Positions 21,996-33,948 of a stretch of DNA of 64,000 nt are shown piece by piece (position 1 is the first letter of the stretch; every line of letters begins with the position of its first letter). Source of the stretch: Zea mays (taxonomy: Eukaryota; Streptophyta; Magnoliopsida; Poales; Poaceae). Both the position numbers and the translations under genes were made by a program. The notes beneath the pieces are model-generated. The model was not told the origin of the DNA. It did no database searches and worked only from the letters and a program-made list of their open reading frames with translations. Location: the NCBI RefSeq assembly GCF_902167145.1, contig NC_050098.1, positions 10,188,501 to 10,252,500 of the forward strand, read 5' to 3'.

Positions 21996-22170
21996 TTAGT
22001 TTCTAAACTGCCAAATACGGAAATTAAAATAGAGTTTTAGTTTTCCGTATTCGATAATTTAGGGATTAAAATGGAATATAATTGATGGACTAAAAATTTA
22101 GTTATGGTCTTCAGTATTTGAGCTTTGTAAGGCTTGATGCTTAGGTCGGTTTTCCTGTGTCTTTTTGCAG

Positions 22171-22876
22171 ATACTTTATGTATGATGGAATGAAGCACTA
22201 TTGCTTAGAAGGCACTCATATTGTCAACCTCTTCTCATTCTCAAAGGCTTATGGAATGATGGGGTGGCGTGTAGGATACGTGAGTGCATCACACTCTTCT
22301 TTTATGATTTCCTTATGCTTTACCACCCTGGTGCGGTGGTGCCTACCGACTTTTTTTTTCTTGCTGCTGCTGCTGCTAATTGCCACTGTACTAGTTTAGT
22401 CATACATGAACCGTCTGCTGCAGATCGCTTTTCCAAACGAAGTCGATGGCTTCCACGACCAGCTCCTCAAAGTGCAGGACAACATACCCATCTGCGCCTC
22501 CATCATCGGGCAGCGCCTGGCGCTCTACTCGCTGGAGGCCGGCCCCGAGTGGATCAAAGAAAGGGTGAGAGACCTGGTGAAAAACCGCGCGCTGCTCGTG
22601 GACGCGCTGTCCCCGCTCGGTGACGACAACGTCAGGGGCGGGCAGGGCGCCATCTACCTGTGGGCGAAGCTCCCGGACACCTGCTCCGACGATTTCGAGG
22701 TCGTCAGGTGGCTCGCGAACAGGCACGGCGTCGCCGTGATCCCTGGCAGCGCCAGCGGAGGCCCCGGGCACATCCGCATCTCCTTCGGAGGGCTCAAGGA
22801 GGAAGACACCAGGCTGGCCGCTGAGAGGCTACGGCGCGGCTTGCAGGAACTGGTGGCTGATGGAACGGTACAGTAA
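22171..22876 (+). CDS. ISS1/VAS1-like PLP aminotransferase, last two exons only
   Basis: Two exons with canonical splice sites: 22171-22279 (preceded by TTTTTGCAG, followed by GTGAGT) and 22424-22876 (preceded by CTGCTGCAG, ending TAA). Joined in phase they encode the C-terminal half of a class I/II aminotransferase. FSFSKAYGMMGWRVGY contains the lysine that forms the Schiff base with pyridoxal phosphate; GHIRISFGG contains the arginine expected to bind the substrate carboxylate. From memory it is closest to plant ISS1/VAS1, which uses methionine and aromatic amino acids and links auxin and ethylene metabolism. The first exon starts inside a codon, so upstream exons must exist; none is in the window. 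It is either a gene with an intron enlarged by elements Y, X and D, or a 5'-truncated fragment. Confidence 0.85.
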
Positions 22877-23025
22877 CGGCTCCATTGGTGTAGGTAAAAA
22901 GCACAGCATTGTAGTTTTACACAACGACTCCGATTTTCCAATGGCATAACTCCGCCGGGATTGATTCGAGAGAAGAACTGGACCTTGTTATGAAGACTGC
23001 ATTGTTCGGACGAGAGCTGGGACAG

Positions 23026-23031
23026 AATAAA
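23026..23031 (+). terminator. Possible polyadenylation signal of the aminotransferase gene
   Basis: AATAAA 150 bases after the stop codon. A second candidate lies near 23306. Supported by position only. Confidence 0.35.
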
Positions 23032-23343
23032 AGGCATCCGGTCTGCAGTCATCTTTGTTATAAAATATGAGTACTACATATTATAATCAGCAGTAAGTAT
23101 TTGTTTCTGTTTGGTTTTCAGTTATCTATATTACTGATGGCACCCATTTGTACAGAATCAAAAGCATAAGCAAGAAAGTCCTGACGTACGGAGCTGCCTG
23201 TTAGGCCGTTTCCAACAGTGGACCTAAAGTTTACCTCAAAGCACTTTTTACATTGTTCTGCATTGTACTGTTTATAGAGTGGAATTTGAATATAAGTACA
23301 AGGATAAATAAACTGCTCGACCTCTTGGTCTCTTCTTTATTAA

Positions 23344-23491
23344 GGGTTGTTTGGTTTTTTGACTAATTTTTAGTCCATTCATTTTATTTTAATTCCTAAA
23401 TTACTAAATTAGTTTCCGTATTCAATAATTTATACACTAAAATAGAATAAAACGTAAGAACTAAAAGTTAGTTCCTAGAAACCAAACACTC
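23344..23491. mobile_element. Small Tourist-like MITE
   Basis: About 150 bp, nearly palindromic: GGGTTGTTTGGTT at the left and its inverse AACCAAACACTC at the right, with GACTAATTTTTAGTCC next to the left end. TAA flanks the left end; the right duplication is unclear. Confidence 0.55.
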
Positions 23492-23779
23492 AAAAAAAAG
23501 TAAAACTTCTGCCAGTATGTTAAAAAAAGGAGAAGACATAAAAGCGACCGCGGAGAGAAGTTTGGAGAGAAGTTTTGAGACGGACGTGTGCACATAGGGT
23601 GGGCAAAATAAAATCAAAACTGAAAAACTGAACCAAACAGAATAAACCAAAAAATTCAGGTTTTCTTTGAATTTTGGTTTTCGGTTCTGTTTTTATTTTT
23701 CTATAATTCGGTTATCGGTTTCGGTTTTCAATCTATGGAAACCGAAGAAACCGAGCAGTCTTTCAGCCTTTGGCCCTAA

Positions 23780-24310
23780 GAGCATCTCCAATAGTTATAT
23801 AAATTTAGCACTCTATATTATAGATTTAGGAAGTTGCTAAATCACTTTAAAGAGTACAAAAATGTGTGTTTCAACAGTTCTCTATTTATTAGTTGCTAAT
23901 TTTTAAAATTGTCCATGTCAACAAAAAAGTGAGTATGCTTTCTATTTTTAATGGAGCTAGCACATCAACAACCTTCCATAATGTCTTGGAAGGTCGAAGT
24001 TGTCGATGGAAGACCAAAAGGTCGCGACGACGATATGAAGACAACATATGGCACTGGAGATAGATTTGTGGTCAATGTGACGGTGGAATGACACAAAACG
24101 GTGGCTGAAATATGGTTTTCGCGATGGATTTAAAACCAACATTGATTTAGGGAGTCCCAACGAGGTTCGTATATGTAGGGATAAAATTGGGTTTTGTTGG
24201 GAGTTTGTAAATTTAAGGAACCACTTTACATAACTGTTGGAGAAGAGTTTTCCACGAAAACTTCTTAAATTCATATTTAGTGAGTTGTTTACATAACTAT
24301 TGGAGATGCT
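23780..24310. mobile_element. Non-autonomous DNA transposon with 24-bp inverted ends
   Basis: The left end GAGCATCTCCAATAGTTAT is repeated inverted at the right end (ATAACTATTGGAGATGCT); an additional internal copy (AACTGTTGGAGAAG) lies near 24232. The interior has no convincing coding sequence. The target duplication is not clear. Confidence 0.6.
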
Positions 24311-24347
24311 TTTATGCTTTGCCGCTTTAGGCCTTCACACTTTAGCC

Positions 24348-24552
24348 GGAAAAAAATATTTGCATCCTGGATGCAAAAAATCTTTTTACATCCCCTCACA
24401 TCCACTACCTGGTGGTCCATAAAAATAGAAGAAAAAACAAATTATTAAAAGGTTTAGTTGCAAAATCAATCTATTTTTTTTTACCTACAAGTGATAGATA
24501 TGAGGGATTGTAAAAGAGGATGCTTGCATCCGGAATTTATAGAATTTTTTCC
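24348..24552. mobile_element. 205-bp MITE with 8-bp target duplication
   Basis: It is flanked by CTTTAGCC on both sides (24340-24347 and 24553-24560). The ends are inverted repeats: GGAAAAAAATATTTGCATCC against GGAAAAAATTCTATAAATTCC, followed by matching GGATGCAA and a TCTTTTTACATCCC-like segment. The 8-bp duplication points to an hAT-type mobiliser. Confidence 0.65.
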
Positions 24553-24708
24553 CTTTAGCCAATGTCTAGCCTCAACTATGCACTAACTCACTGGCCCAGG
24601 TAAGGCTCAGCAACCAGCAATCCAGCATCCAGCTGCAAGCCCAATGCAGTGGCCCAACACGACCACATCAGACACGACCACGCAGGAGGCAGCCCCACAG
24701 CCGAAGAC

Positions 24709-25380
24709 AGATGGCAACGAGAAACTCGGTTTTATCGTACCAAATCCGTACCGTAAAAAATATACATCTATTAAAAAATCCATACATATGATGGGTTTGA
24801 AATTTTGCTCAAACTCGTATCTATCAGGTAAGCGGGTACCCACGGATTACCCGCGGGTTTCATCTCCAATATACTTGTTCTTCTCATAATCAATAAGTAT
24901 CGTAATGATTAATGAGATCATGGTCCAAAACTTATGTGATGAACAACGAGTTTATGATTTAATATAAAAATTATTAGTAGAGATAATGAAATACAAATAA
25001 TAAGTTGTATAATTAAGTGACCTTGCATTAAGTTATCTATCCACCACGTATATAACGCTAATAAAAACTATAATGGCAAGCAAGCAACACTCTCACCAAC
25101 TACTTATATATTCACAATTTGATAAAAATTAGGAAGTAAACATGGAGGTAACAAGTTTATTGTTTGTTTATAAAATAAAATAAAAATATGCGCCAGGTTT
25201 GATCGGGTTTAAAAAACCCACTAGTTCACGGGTTTGGTTACTATATGAACAAACCTGTACTCATAAACCTGTCGAGTATAAATTTATGACCATTAGCAAA
25301 TCTATAAGTATAAAAATTGACCCAAACCCGTATTCTAATGAGGTAAAAAACCATCAGGTTTCAGGAATCCATTGTCATCT
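24709..25380. repeat. Possible old DNA element with degenerate ends
   Basis: AGATGGCAAC at the left faces an inverted AGATGACAAT at the right. The AT-rich interior has several ACCCG/CGGGT-type motifs (CGGGTACCCACGGATTACCCGCGGG near 24833), a composition common in grass non-autonomous elements. No target duplication found. Confidence 0.3.
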
Positions 25381-25389
25381 CTTGCCGAC

Positions 25390-28300
25390 CAGGGGCGGAT
25401 GCACGCCCAGGGACACCAGGGCATCGGCCCGGGGCCTGGCCCAACTAGCTACATTAGGCCCATATAGGAAATGAATAGTTTTTTCCTGTGAACTCCATCT
25501 CTCCGTGGTTCAGTCCGCCAGCCGTCAAACCTCAAGCCGTCAAGCGCCAAGTGAAACCCTCGTACCTCAGCTCGGCGGCCGTGCAGCACGCCGCCTTCTT
25601 GCTCAGCTCAGCGCTCCGAGCTCCGGCGACCGGCGTCGGCGCGTCGCCCACGGGCCACGGGCCACAGGTCCACAGCTCAGCTGCCGCAGTGCCAGGCTGC
25701 CAGCCACGGCTCAGCTGGGAGCTGCCGCAGCCCGCACTCCCGCAGTGCCTGCTCGCTGCTGCTCGGCAGTCGGCACGGTCGCACGGCGGCGGGCGGCGGC
25801 CAGTGCTCGCCGCCATCTCCGGTGACTCGCCCCCCTCTGGCCATCCCCCACCGCGGCGAGCCAGCGACCGACGCTCTCAGGCTCTTAGCCTCCTCAAGTC
25901 TGTCGCCGCCCAGCAGAACAGAGAGCCAGAGAAGGTAGTATATGGTGTTAAATTATTAATTGTGTTCAATAAAATTATGATGAAGTTGTGAAGATATTTA
26001 TTTATGTTATTGTGTGCAGAATATTGTGTTGTTTAGATTAGAGGATGAAGAGGAATAGAACATTGAGGTCATTTTTTTCTCCGGCAATAACACCTGTTAC
26101 GGTTACGCCACCACCATCACAAGAAAATGCCAACATCAATATTGAACAATCGATAGAAACCAATGGTAGTAATGTGCACAATGATGTCCCTAATGAAATG
26201 AGTATAGATCCTCCAGTTGAAGAAACCACACCTACTCTCAATGAAAGTGGAGTGTTATTGTTTGATGCTGCAGAAATTGTTTCTGATCCAGGGCTTAGAA
26301 AACCAATTGAGGAATATCACATAAACATTAGAGATGCCATTAGAAGAGAATATTTGTTAAGAGGTCCATGTCAACCAATTGGTCATGTATATCCAAAAAA
26401 GACACAGAGTGGCCGAGAAAGAAACTTTCGTGATGCATGGTTTCAAAAATATCCTTGGTTGGAATATAGTGTTAGCAAAGATGCAACTTTCTGTTTTTAT
26501 TGCTATCTTTTCAAACAACCAAGGCCTGATAATTTTGGTGTGGAAGGTTTCACAAACAAAGGGGTTAGTAATTGGAAAAATGCGACCCAAATATTTGCCG
26601 AGCATGTTGGTAAAGTGGATAGCTTGCATAATAAAGCTAGAAAACATTGTGAGGATTTTAGAAATCAAAGGCAAAGTGTGCGACATGTGATATCGACTGG
26701 ATCAACAAAGCAAGAAGAGGCATATTTGGGTCGTCTCACTGTTGTGCTGGCTGTTGTGAGATTTCTTTTATTGCAAGCTCTTGCTTTTCGTGGTCATGAT
26801 GAGTCTTACACATCTTCCAATAAAGGAAATTATCTTGAATTGATGGATTGGTTGAAAAAGAGGGACAAAGATGCCAAAAACTTACTTGACAATGCTCCCG
26901 GAAATAATTTACTGACTTCACCAACAATACAAAAGGAGTTGTGTGAGGCTTGTGCAAAACAGACTACTAAAGCCATCTTGGATGATATTGGGGATAAAAA
27001 GTTCTCTATTCTTGTTGATGAGTCTAGAGATGCATCTATCAAAGAGCAAATGGCAGTTGTTGTGAGGTTAGTTGCTATCTTGCTACTTTATTTGTTGACA
27101 TCTGTTTTATATTAATTAATGTGGCACCACTTACTATTGTTGTCCTTATGTTGACACAGATACGTTGATAGCAAAGGGCTTGTGATTGAGAGATTTCTTG
27201 GCATTGAGCATGTTCTTGACACAACATCAATGGCACTAAAGAGAGCTTTGGATGCTATGCTTAATGATCATGGTTTATCTATCCATAATATAAGAGGGCA
27301 AGGGTATGATGGCGCATCTAATATGAGAGGTGAATTCCATGGGCTACAAAGACTGGTATTAGATGAAAATTCCTATGCCTTTTATATTCACTGCTTTGCC
27401 CACCAGTTGCAGTTAGTGGTTGTTTCAGTTGCGAAGTGTTGTTCTTCTATCATGGATTTTTTTAACTACACAACTTTGATTATTAACACTGTTAATGCAT
27501 CCTGTAAGAGGCATGACCAATTGGCCCAAGAACATCATGATAATCTAGTGAAAGGATTAGAGAACGAAGAAATTTTTTCTGGAAGAGGGAAAAATCAAGA
27601 AACAAATCTTACAAGACCTGGAGATACTCGTTGGGGATCACATCATAAAACTTTGTGTCGTTTACAACTCATGTGGCAAGCCGTGTTGGAAGTGTTAGAG
27701 AATATATGTGATGATGGCCCTACGTCATCAACCAAAACATGTGCTGCAGGATTGATAAAACAAATGGAGAGTTTTGAATTTGTGCTCATTATGCATATTA
27801 TGATTCAATTGTTGGGTAAGACTAATGATTTGTCACAATGCTTGCAAAAGAAGGACCAAAATATAGTTCGTGCTGTATCATTGATTGAAGTTACATTGCA
27901 GAAAGTTATTAACTTTAGAGAACATGGTTGGGAGGATCTATTTGAAGAGACAAAAGCATTTTGTCTCAAGCATAATATTATAGTGCCAAATATGTTGGAT
28001 ACAATTGCAGCTAGGGGTCGCTCGAGGGGTCGTGGAGGCCAGCTAGTGACTTACCAACATCATTTTCATCATGAGATATATAATGTGGTACTTGACCAAC
28101 TTATTGTGGAATTAAACAATCGCTTTGGTGAAAGATCTACAGAACTATTGAAATGCTTTGCCTGTCTTGATCCTAGAAATTCTTTCGCCAACTTTGATAT
28201 AGATAAGTTGGTTCAGCTTGCCAAACTATATGTTGCTGACTTCTTCCCATATGATTTGATTTGCTTGAGGGAGCAACTTGAGACATTCATTGTTGAAGTG

Positions 28301-28917
28301 AGAGGTGATCCAGAATGGTCAAGTTGTACTGATATTGGTATGATTGCACAATTGATGGTTAAAAGTGGAAAGCATGGTGACTTACAGTTGGTGTATCGTC
28401 TCATTGAGTTGGTGTTAGTATTGCCGGTGGCAACAACATCTGTAGAAAGGGCATTTTCTGCTATGAGTATTATCAAAACTGAGTTGCGGAATAAGATGGC
28501 TGATGATTGGCTAAATCACCGCATGGTGTGTTATATTGAGAGGGATATATTTACAACTATTGAAGATGAAAAGATATTAAAACATTTTCAAGATATGAGG
28601 ACCCACAGAATTAATCTACCTCGTTCTAGTGGTATTTACAAAATCGTTGTTCTAAATTTGCTTTACATTACTATACTATAGTTGCTGATTTCTTTTTCAT
28701 GCCTCTAATTTGTGCTTTTATATTTTTTCAGTGGCTTCCAACTCTGTACTTGAAACAATTGTTGAATAATGAAGATATTTGCTTCATGATGGCGCCAATT
28801 ATATGTTATCTATCTGTAAGTTAAATTTTATTGTACCTTTGCACTATGTTATATTTTGTTATCCTTTTCTTAATTAAGTTTGGCCCGGGGCTTGGGTAAA
28901 TCCTAGATCCGCCACTG
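25390..28917 (+). mobile_element. hAT-superfamily DNA transposon, 3.5 kb, seemingly complete
   Basis: The ends CAGGGGCGGATG and (inverted) CAGTGGCGGATC are short hAT-type inverted repeats. A perfect 8-bp duplication, TTGCCGAC, flanks the element (25382-25389 and 28918-28925). Inside is a plus-strand transposase with one intron. The 5' part (25480-25934) is GC-rich; a possible leader intron runs from 25935 to 26019 (GTAGTA ... GTGTGCAG). The preserved duplication and intact frame suggest a rather recent insertion. Confidence 0.92.
26045..28681 (+). CDS. hAT transposase, TTF zinc finger and dimerisation domain
   Basis: Exon 26045-27066 and exon 27160-28681 join across a 93-bp intron (AG/GTTAGT ... 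GACACAG) without loss of frame, giving about 850 residues. The N-terminus is polar; a TTF-type zinc finger follows around residues 120-200 (YPWLEYSVSKDATFCFYCYLF, then HNKARKHCEDF). Next comes a DUF4371-like region and the RNase H-like core, with ILVDESRD and IRGQGYDGASNM each giving a candidate catalytic Asp. The C-terminal hAT dimerisation region holds LPVATTSVERAFSAMS. This layout matches plant transposases annotated as zinc finger MYM-type protein 1-like. No frameshift or internal stop is seen, so it could be active. The last residues are uncertain because another splice site may lie near 28635. Confidence 0.88.
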
Positions 28918-28925
28918 TTGCCGAC

Positions 28926-29780
28926 CACACTCCACAAAGACGCACGCGCAGTTTAATAATGTTTCTGTAATTAACCGAATTGGTTCGGTTCCTATTTTTT
29001 CTACATTTATTTCGGCTATTGTTTTTCAGAAACCGAAATTTTTAAAAACCTTATAAACCAAACTGAATTAACCTAATAAACTGAATGCGCACCGCCTACA
29101 CTGTACAGTGTAAAAAGCGGCGCATCAATGCTGAGTAGGCGTACGTCCAAACGTGGCAGCGTGCGCGCGATAACGACGACCCCTGCATCCGCGCGCGGAA
29201 AAGAGACGCCGCACGAGAAGAAAAGGCGGAGAGGAAAAAAGAAAACCCCACAGGAAATGCTCAACGGCAACATGATACGAGTAGGCAAAGCAGACCAACA
29301 GATCGTACGGCGTTCCTTTTTTTTTTGGAGGCAGGGATGCTCCGTTCCGTTCTTTTTCGTGTGGTCAGTGGGCCGGCCGGTCCGTTCCGTTGATGCCGAG
29401 TGAGGAGTAAATGGCTGCAGGAGAAAGCTGGTGAAGCAACAACGCTGCATTCAATTCAGCATCGATTACTAGTAGTAGTAATATTGCAATCAAGATGGGG
29501 CTTTCTTGGTCGGGCGTCACGTCATGGCGTTTGTTTGCTCCAATTTCAGGGCAAAATATGAGTGGCCAGATGTCCATCCGGCCGTCCTGCACGGCACCGA
29601 TATATGGCAGCCACGGTTTGACGGGGCTGGGATGAAAAAGGAAACTCATAATTTAATACAACACACATAATATTAATGGTTAGATGATGATTAACTAGTA
29701 GGACAATAATATAAGATAAATAGATACATAGAGACAACACTACATTGTTATTTGTTTGCTAGTGGTGTATATAGAGACTA
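28926..29780. other. Intergenic stretch without a recognised gene
   Basis: Mostly low-copy-looking sequence. A 14-bp perfect palindrome, ACACTGTACAGTGT, lies at 29098-29111. AT-rich runs with AACCGAA/TTCGGTT motifs near 28970-29070 resemble those near 23640-23760. No frame has recognisable protein motifs. Confidence 0.4.
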
Positions 29781-30111
29781 CTCCCTCCGGTGCAGTAAAA
29801 GAAGTCATCCTGCGCGTGACCGAGTGTGCACAAAAAGAAGTCATAGCGCGCGTAGGTCTGGGATTTGGACGTTGTTGCCCCTAGTAATTGCACAAAAAAA
29901 GATGTATTTAAGAGGAATCGAACTTGAGACCTCCAGTCTAGAATGCTTTAGAGCTACTGCAGCAACCAATCAAGCCTGATTGTTTTAGTGACGTTAATGC
30001 ACCCATATCCCTATTTAATAGGGGCAAACAGGGAAAACTCTATGATAATTAATCACTCCTTGGTATGCACAATCATGTCCTAAACGACTACCTTTACTGC
30101 ACTGGAGGGAG
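29781..30111. mobile_element. Stowaway-like MITE, 331 bp
   Basis: The ends CTCCCTCCGGTGCAGTAAA and (inverted) CTCCCTCCAGTGCAGTAAA match at 18 of 19 positions and are flanked by TA on both sides, the mark of Tc1/mariner-derived Stowaway elements. Confidence 0.85.
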
Positions 30112-30113
30112 TA

Positions 30114-33100
30114 TATTGTTTAAGTCTTTAGACCAATTGTCATTGAGGAGAGCCAGTGGATAGAATGACTTCTTGTGCTATAATTTGTCATCTAATAATA
30201 TGAGGCTTTAGCTAATGCACTAATGCATTTTGGGGTTGAGGATGATCCTGGATTTCTCAAATACGTGTTCAACCTGGACAAAAACGGAATCCCGCAAAAT
30301 CGGTGAGGATAGACTCTCTCTCTCGTTTCCGTCCTATTTGCAGAATTTTCCTCAAATTATAAAACAGACAAGTCAAATGTCAAAAACGGCATAGATTGTG
30401 TTTACCCGTCCGTTTCCAACCCTAGATCTAGGGGGCATGTGTCGTGCCTCAAAAAACCACACGCTTCATTGGCGGCTTGGATAGATATTATATATATACT
30501 TTTTTCGAACGGCCCCTAAAAAGCACGATAAATTAACATGCAGTGTTAGCCTATAGTAGATGATATTATGAAACATCATAATCATTCATAAAACCAAAGT
30601 TCCACAAATTTATTCACTTCACATCCACTATGTCTACAAAATCATATCCACAAGTTGATATTATCATATTCTCGCATTCACAGCCACCAGGGGTGGATTA
30701 AGGATCTGATCACACAACGAGCCAGCTATTAAATCTATTGTTCTTCCAATACATTTTAGTCTAAAGACAACAAATATAAGTAGGAACATATGGATTAATC
30801 CCTAGGCCACGGGCTCAGTGGATCGAGGCTTGTATCCGCCCAGCCACTTATCATAAATTTACACTCACAGGTCACAAAATCACAGAATCAACAAAGAACT
30901 TAAGCAACAAAACCAATAGAGAAGACATACAACAGAAAATTTAATAATTGAGTTGTCTTATGTAATGCTCTTATTTAAAATCTTTATAGGTAAAACTCAG
31001 ACTTATGATAAATCTTATAAAGAAAAAAGAGTGCAACCACCTTATAAATTAAGACTTATAAACCATTGTTTAACACATAAACAAGTCTCACAACTTCACA
31101 ATCACAAACTCTCGATCTTAGTCACTCATGGATCATTCACTAACTCAGACTTCACACACAGTCCTTCAGTCCCACTAAGCACAACTGACAACAGCTTCAT
31201 CTTCACCAAGATACAAGTTTTTGAATGAGTCTTCAAGCTCTTTGTTCACAACCATATTTGTTATCTTGTTTCTCCTAACCTTTAGTCCTTGTTGTAGATC
31301 AATATCTCCACAAATTTGGCTAACAATCATCATCGTCGCACTTTAACTACCCTGACAATCAAGCTAAAACAAGATTCTAAAGAGATGGTAGGCACAAGAA
31401 CTAATCGTCAATTCATGCTTATAGAGATAAGCCCTTCTTTCTGATGTTTAAGCAAATGGCCAATGCCACCAAAAGATCTAGCAATCAATTCATGCTTATA
31501 GAATTTGCAGACAACGAATCAACGATAGTCCAAACATGTTTACCATTCACAACCTCAAACACCTTATCAAAGTTGGCTCATATACCAGATCGAGGATGCT
31601 TACCAATGAATGAAGTACCATATGTCATGTTGGAGCTGACAAGTGTCCCTGTCTCCATTGTTGCTCCTTCAACATTGTTGTCTAGATTGATTTGATCCAA
31701 ACAAAATCGTTGCCAATGTCGATACCAAACAAGGCAATGACATCTCATGGACGTCGCCATCATTTTTGGTGACAACCTTGTCACTTTGTGGTCTTCGTTA
31801 CGGATTAGTGGTTAGACGACATTGTCATCCTCCATGGCGTCCACGATCGTGGAGGGCTCATCTCTAAAAGCATTCTTCAACAGTGTGAGTGGCCATTGTG
31901 CCTATTCTACGCTAGAGCATGAGGATGAGGCATCGACTACTAGCCAACAAAGACGAGAGAGAGATATTAGAGAGAGAAAGAGAGAGATCTAGGGTTAGGG
32001 TTTGAGTACCTACATAAGAGAAGCTAGATGTCTGAGAAGACAAGGGCCACCTAGAGAAATGAGAACAATGAACATATTATAAAATACAACAAGCAATGAA
32101 GGAGGGATGGATGGGGACACGAAGTCACAAACTCACATAGTTCACCGAGAGGGGAGAGCAAAAAAGGAGATGGTAAGAGGGGACACAGTGAGATATGGGG
32201 GAGTAGGGCCATTCAAATTGAACAAGTTGAGATCATTCAACTATTGGTTGCTCACCTTTTTAAGATTCCTCCATGCAATTTTTAGAATTTTTGCAACTAA
32301 CTTCACTTCTGCACCTAAACTCTTTGCTTGGGTTAAAGACAGTTAGGTTTTGTCTTCTCTCGGTATGCAACATCTTAAGCATGCTAAGTTGCGGATGAAG
32401 AAATACACTATAAGAATCCTTCCAAGCAGCATTTCTAGGTCGGGGATATGTTTTTTTCCAGAAGCGACAAACATATGTGCGACCTTCGCTTGCTCATTAT
32501 GCAAATCAAAAGCTCACTTTTAGTATTTCAAGTCTTATCAGATTAGGGATAATTAAAGTGGGACAAGCTATTTATAAGTTGGAGATTCCTTCTTCCTTGT
32601 CCATTTACTAGATATCCTGCTTCCTTGTCCATTCACCGGATCCCCCATGTTTCTCAGTCAGGTGTCCTAGAAACAGGTGGCTGGTTATGTCCGCGATGGC
32701 ATTGATCTCTTGCACATTACTAAAAGTGTCTTACTGTAAAAACCTTTGGTACATCATGGCTTGTCTCCATATCACCAAGTATTGTCAAGTGCAACATCTG
32801 GAGGTTGTGCAGCAACAATTCTCATTTGCACCTATTGCTAGATTCATACACTTAAAGACTCGCGCAACACCATTCATCACCTAGGAACAAGCAATTTACT
32901 AGTGTCTGTATACGAGCATGCGGCAACGCATTCATCACCTAGGGTGATAAACTAGAGGTACACTTGAATCGTCCCTCTGCTTGATTATGATCAACCCCCT
33001 GGCTTAGCCACGCCCCCGTTAACCTCGCTCACTAGTCCTCCGACCCGTGTCAGTGCCTTCCCGCTCTCCCGATGTCAACTCCCCCAGTGCACCGACCTGC

Positions 33101-33430
33101 CCTAGTAGCCGTCTCCCGTCCTTGTCTCATCACCTTGAATCGATGATCTAGAATGTCTAAAGTAAACCTTGAATGGCCGAATATTTTTTTTTTGTTGCAT
33201 GTAGAAATAAACTTTGAATGGGTGAAGAACCTCAAATGACTAAGTGTACGTTGAAGTAAATCTTGAACGATTGAATATTTGATCAGCTCCATTAATCGCG
33301 CGTGGTTGCTCCAGTTGGTTCTGGTTAATTATATTAGTTTCCTGCTGGACTGGTTTAGTGGAGTATGAGTTCCAGTCCATCACCCATTCACTCTGGTGAC
33401 GATTAGAATCTCCAGGAGTCCTGGTCTTAG
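30114..33430. other. 3.3 kb without a recognised gene
   Basis: AT-rich, with no frame above about 90 codons and no recognisable domains. Contents noted: a small element at 30688-30840, a local direct repeat of ATTCATGCTTATAGA (near 31411 and 31490), and GA-rich runs near 31960. It is probably decayed transposon and intergenic DNA. Confidence 0.4.
30688..30840. mobile_element. Possible 153-bp non-autonomous hAT-like element
   Basis: CAGCCAC flanks it on both sides (30681-30687 and 30841-30847). The ends GGGGTGGATTAAGG and (inverted) GGCGGATACAAGCC are loosely similar and resemble the GGCGGAT ends of the large hAT element. Confidence 0.4.
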
Positions 33431-33434
33431 TTAG

Positions 33435-33948
33435 GCCCTGTTCCAATCCTATGAGATAAACTTTAGCAGCTTTTTTAGCTACTTTTAGCTATTTGGTGAT
33501 CTAAACAGTAGAGCTAATAGTGATGTGATAAAGTTTAGCTCCTATTATCTCATAAGCTGCTTAAAGGGTGCTAAAATGAGCTAAATGTGGGCTAGAGAGA
33601 CCATTTTCCACCCCTTACCCTCCAACCCCTTCTCTCTCTGCATTTTGTTTCTGTCCACAGCGGCCACCATTTTTTCAACACCGCGGCCACCTATTGCAGC
33701 TGCCTACCTCCACCGCTTTTGCCTTTGATGAGACACACAATTGAGTAGGACCAAATCTCTCCACCGTATCCCTCTCTCTCCGCATCCACATGCATCCTCC
33801 ACCGTCGTTCCTCATCTGCTGCCATTCCGCATCCGCAGGCATCTTTCACATCTGCAGCTGTTCCTCATCTCCCCATGGACGACTTTTAGATTTGAGCTAC
33901 CATTCTAGCCGCCAACGTTCCAGCGCATCAGCCTTCAGATCTGAGTGA
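33435..33948. repeat. Probable terminal part of a MITE or other DNA element
   Basis: It starts GGCCCTGTTCCAATCC after TTA, a Tourist-like start, and is followed by repeated AGCT-type motifs with CATAAGCTGC near 33551. The other end was not found, and element B begins at 33949. Confidence 0.35.

Noticed and set aside
25488..25991. 167-codon Ala/Pro/Ser-rich frame at the 5' side of the hAT element
   Set aside because: It probably overlaps the untranslated leader and leader intron of the transposase; no domain and no homologue recognised.
29915..29975. tRNA-like B-box (GGAATCGAACTTGAGACC on the reverse strand) inside the Stowaway-like MITE
   Set aside because: No matching A-box or cloverleaf could be drawn; the flanks clearly define a MITE.
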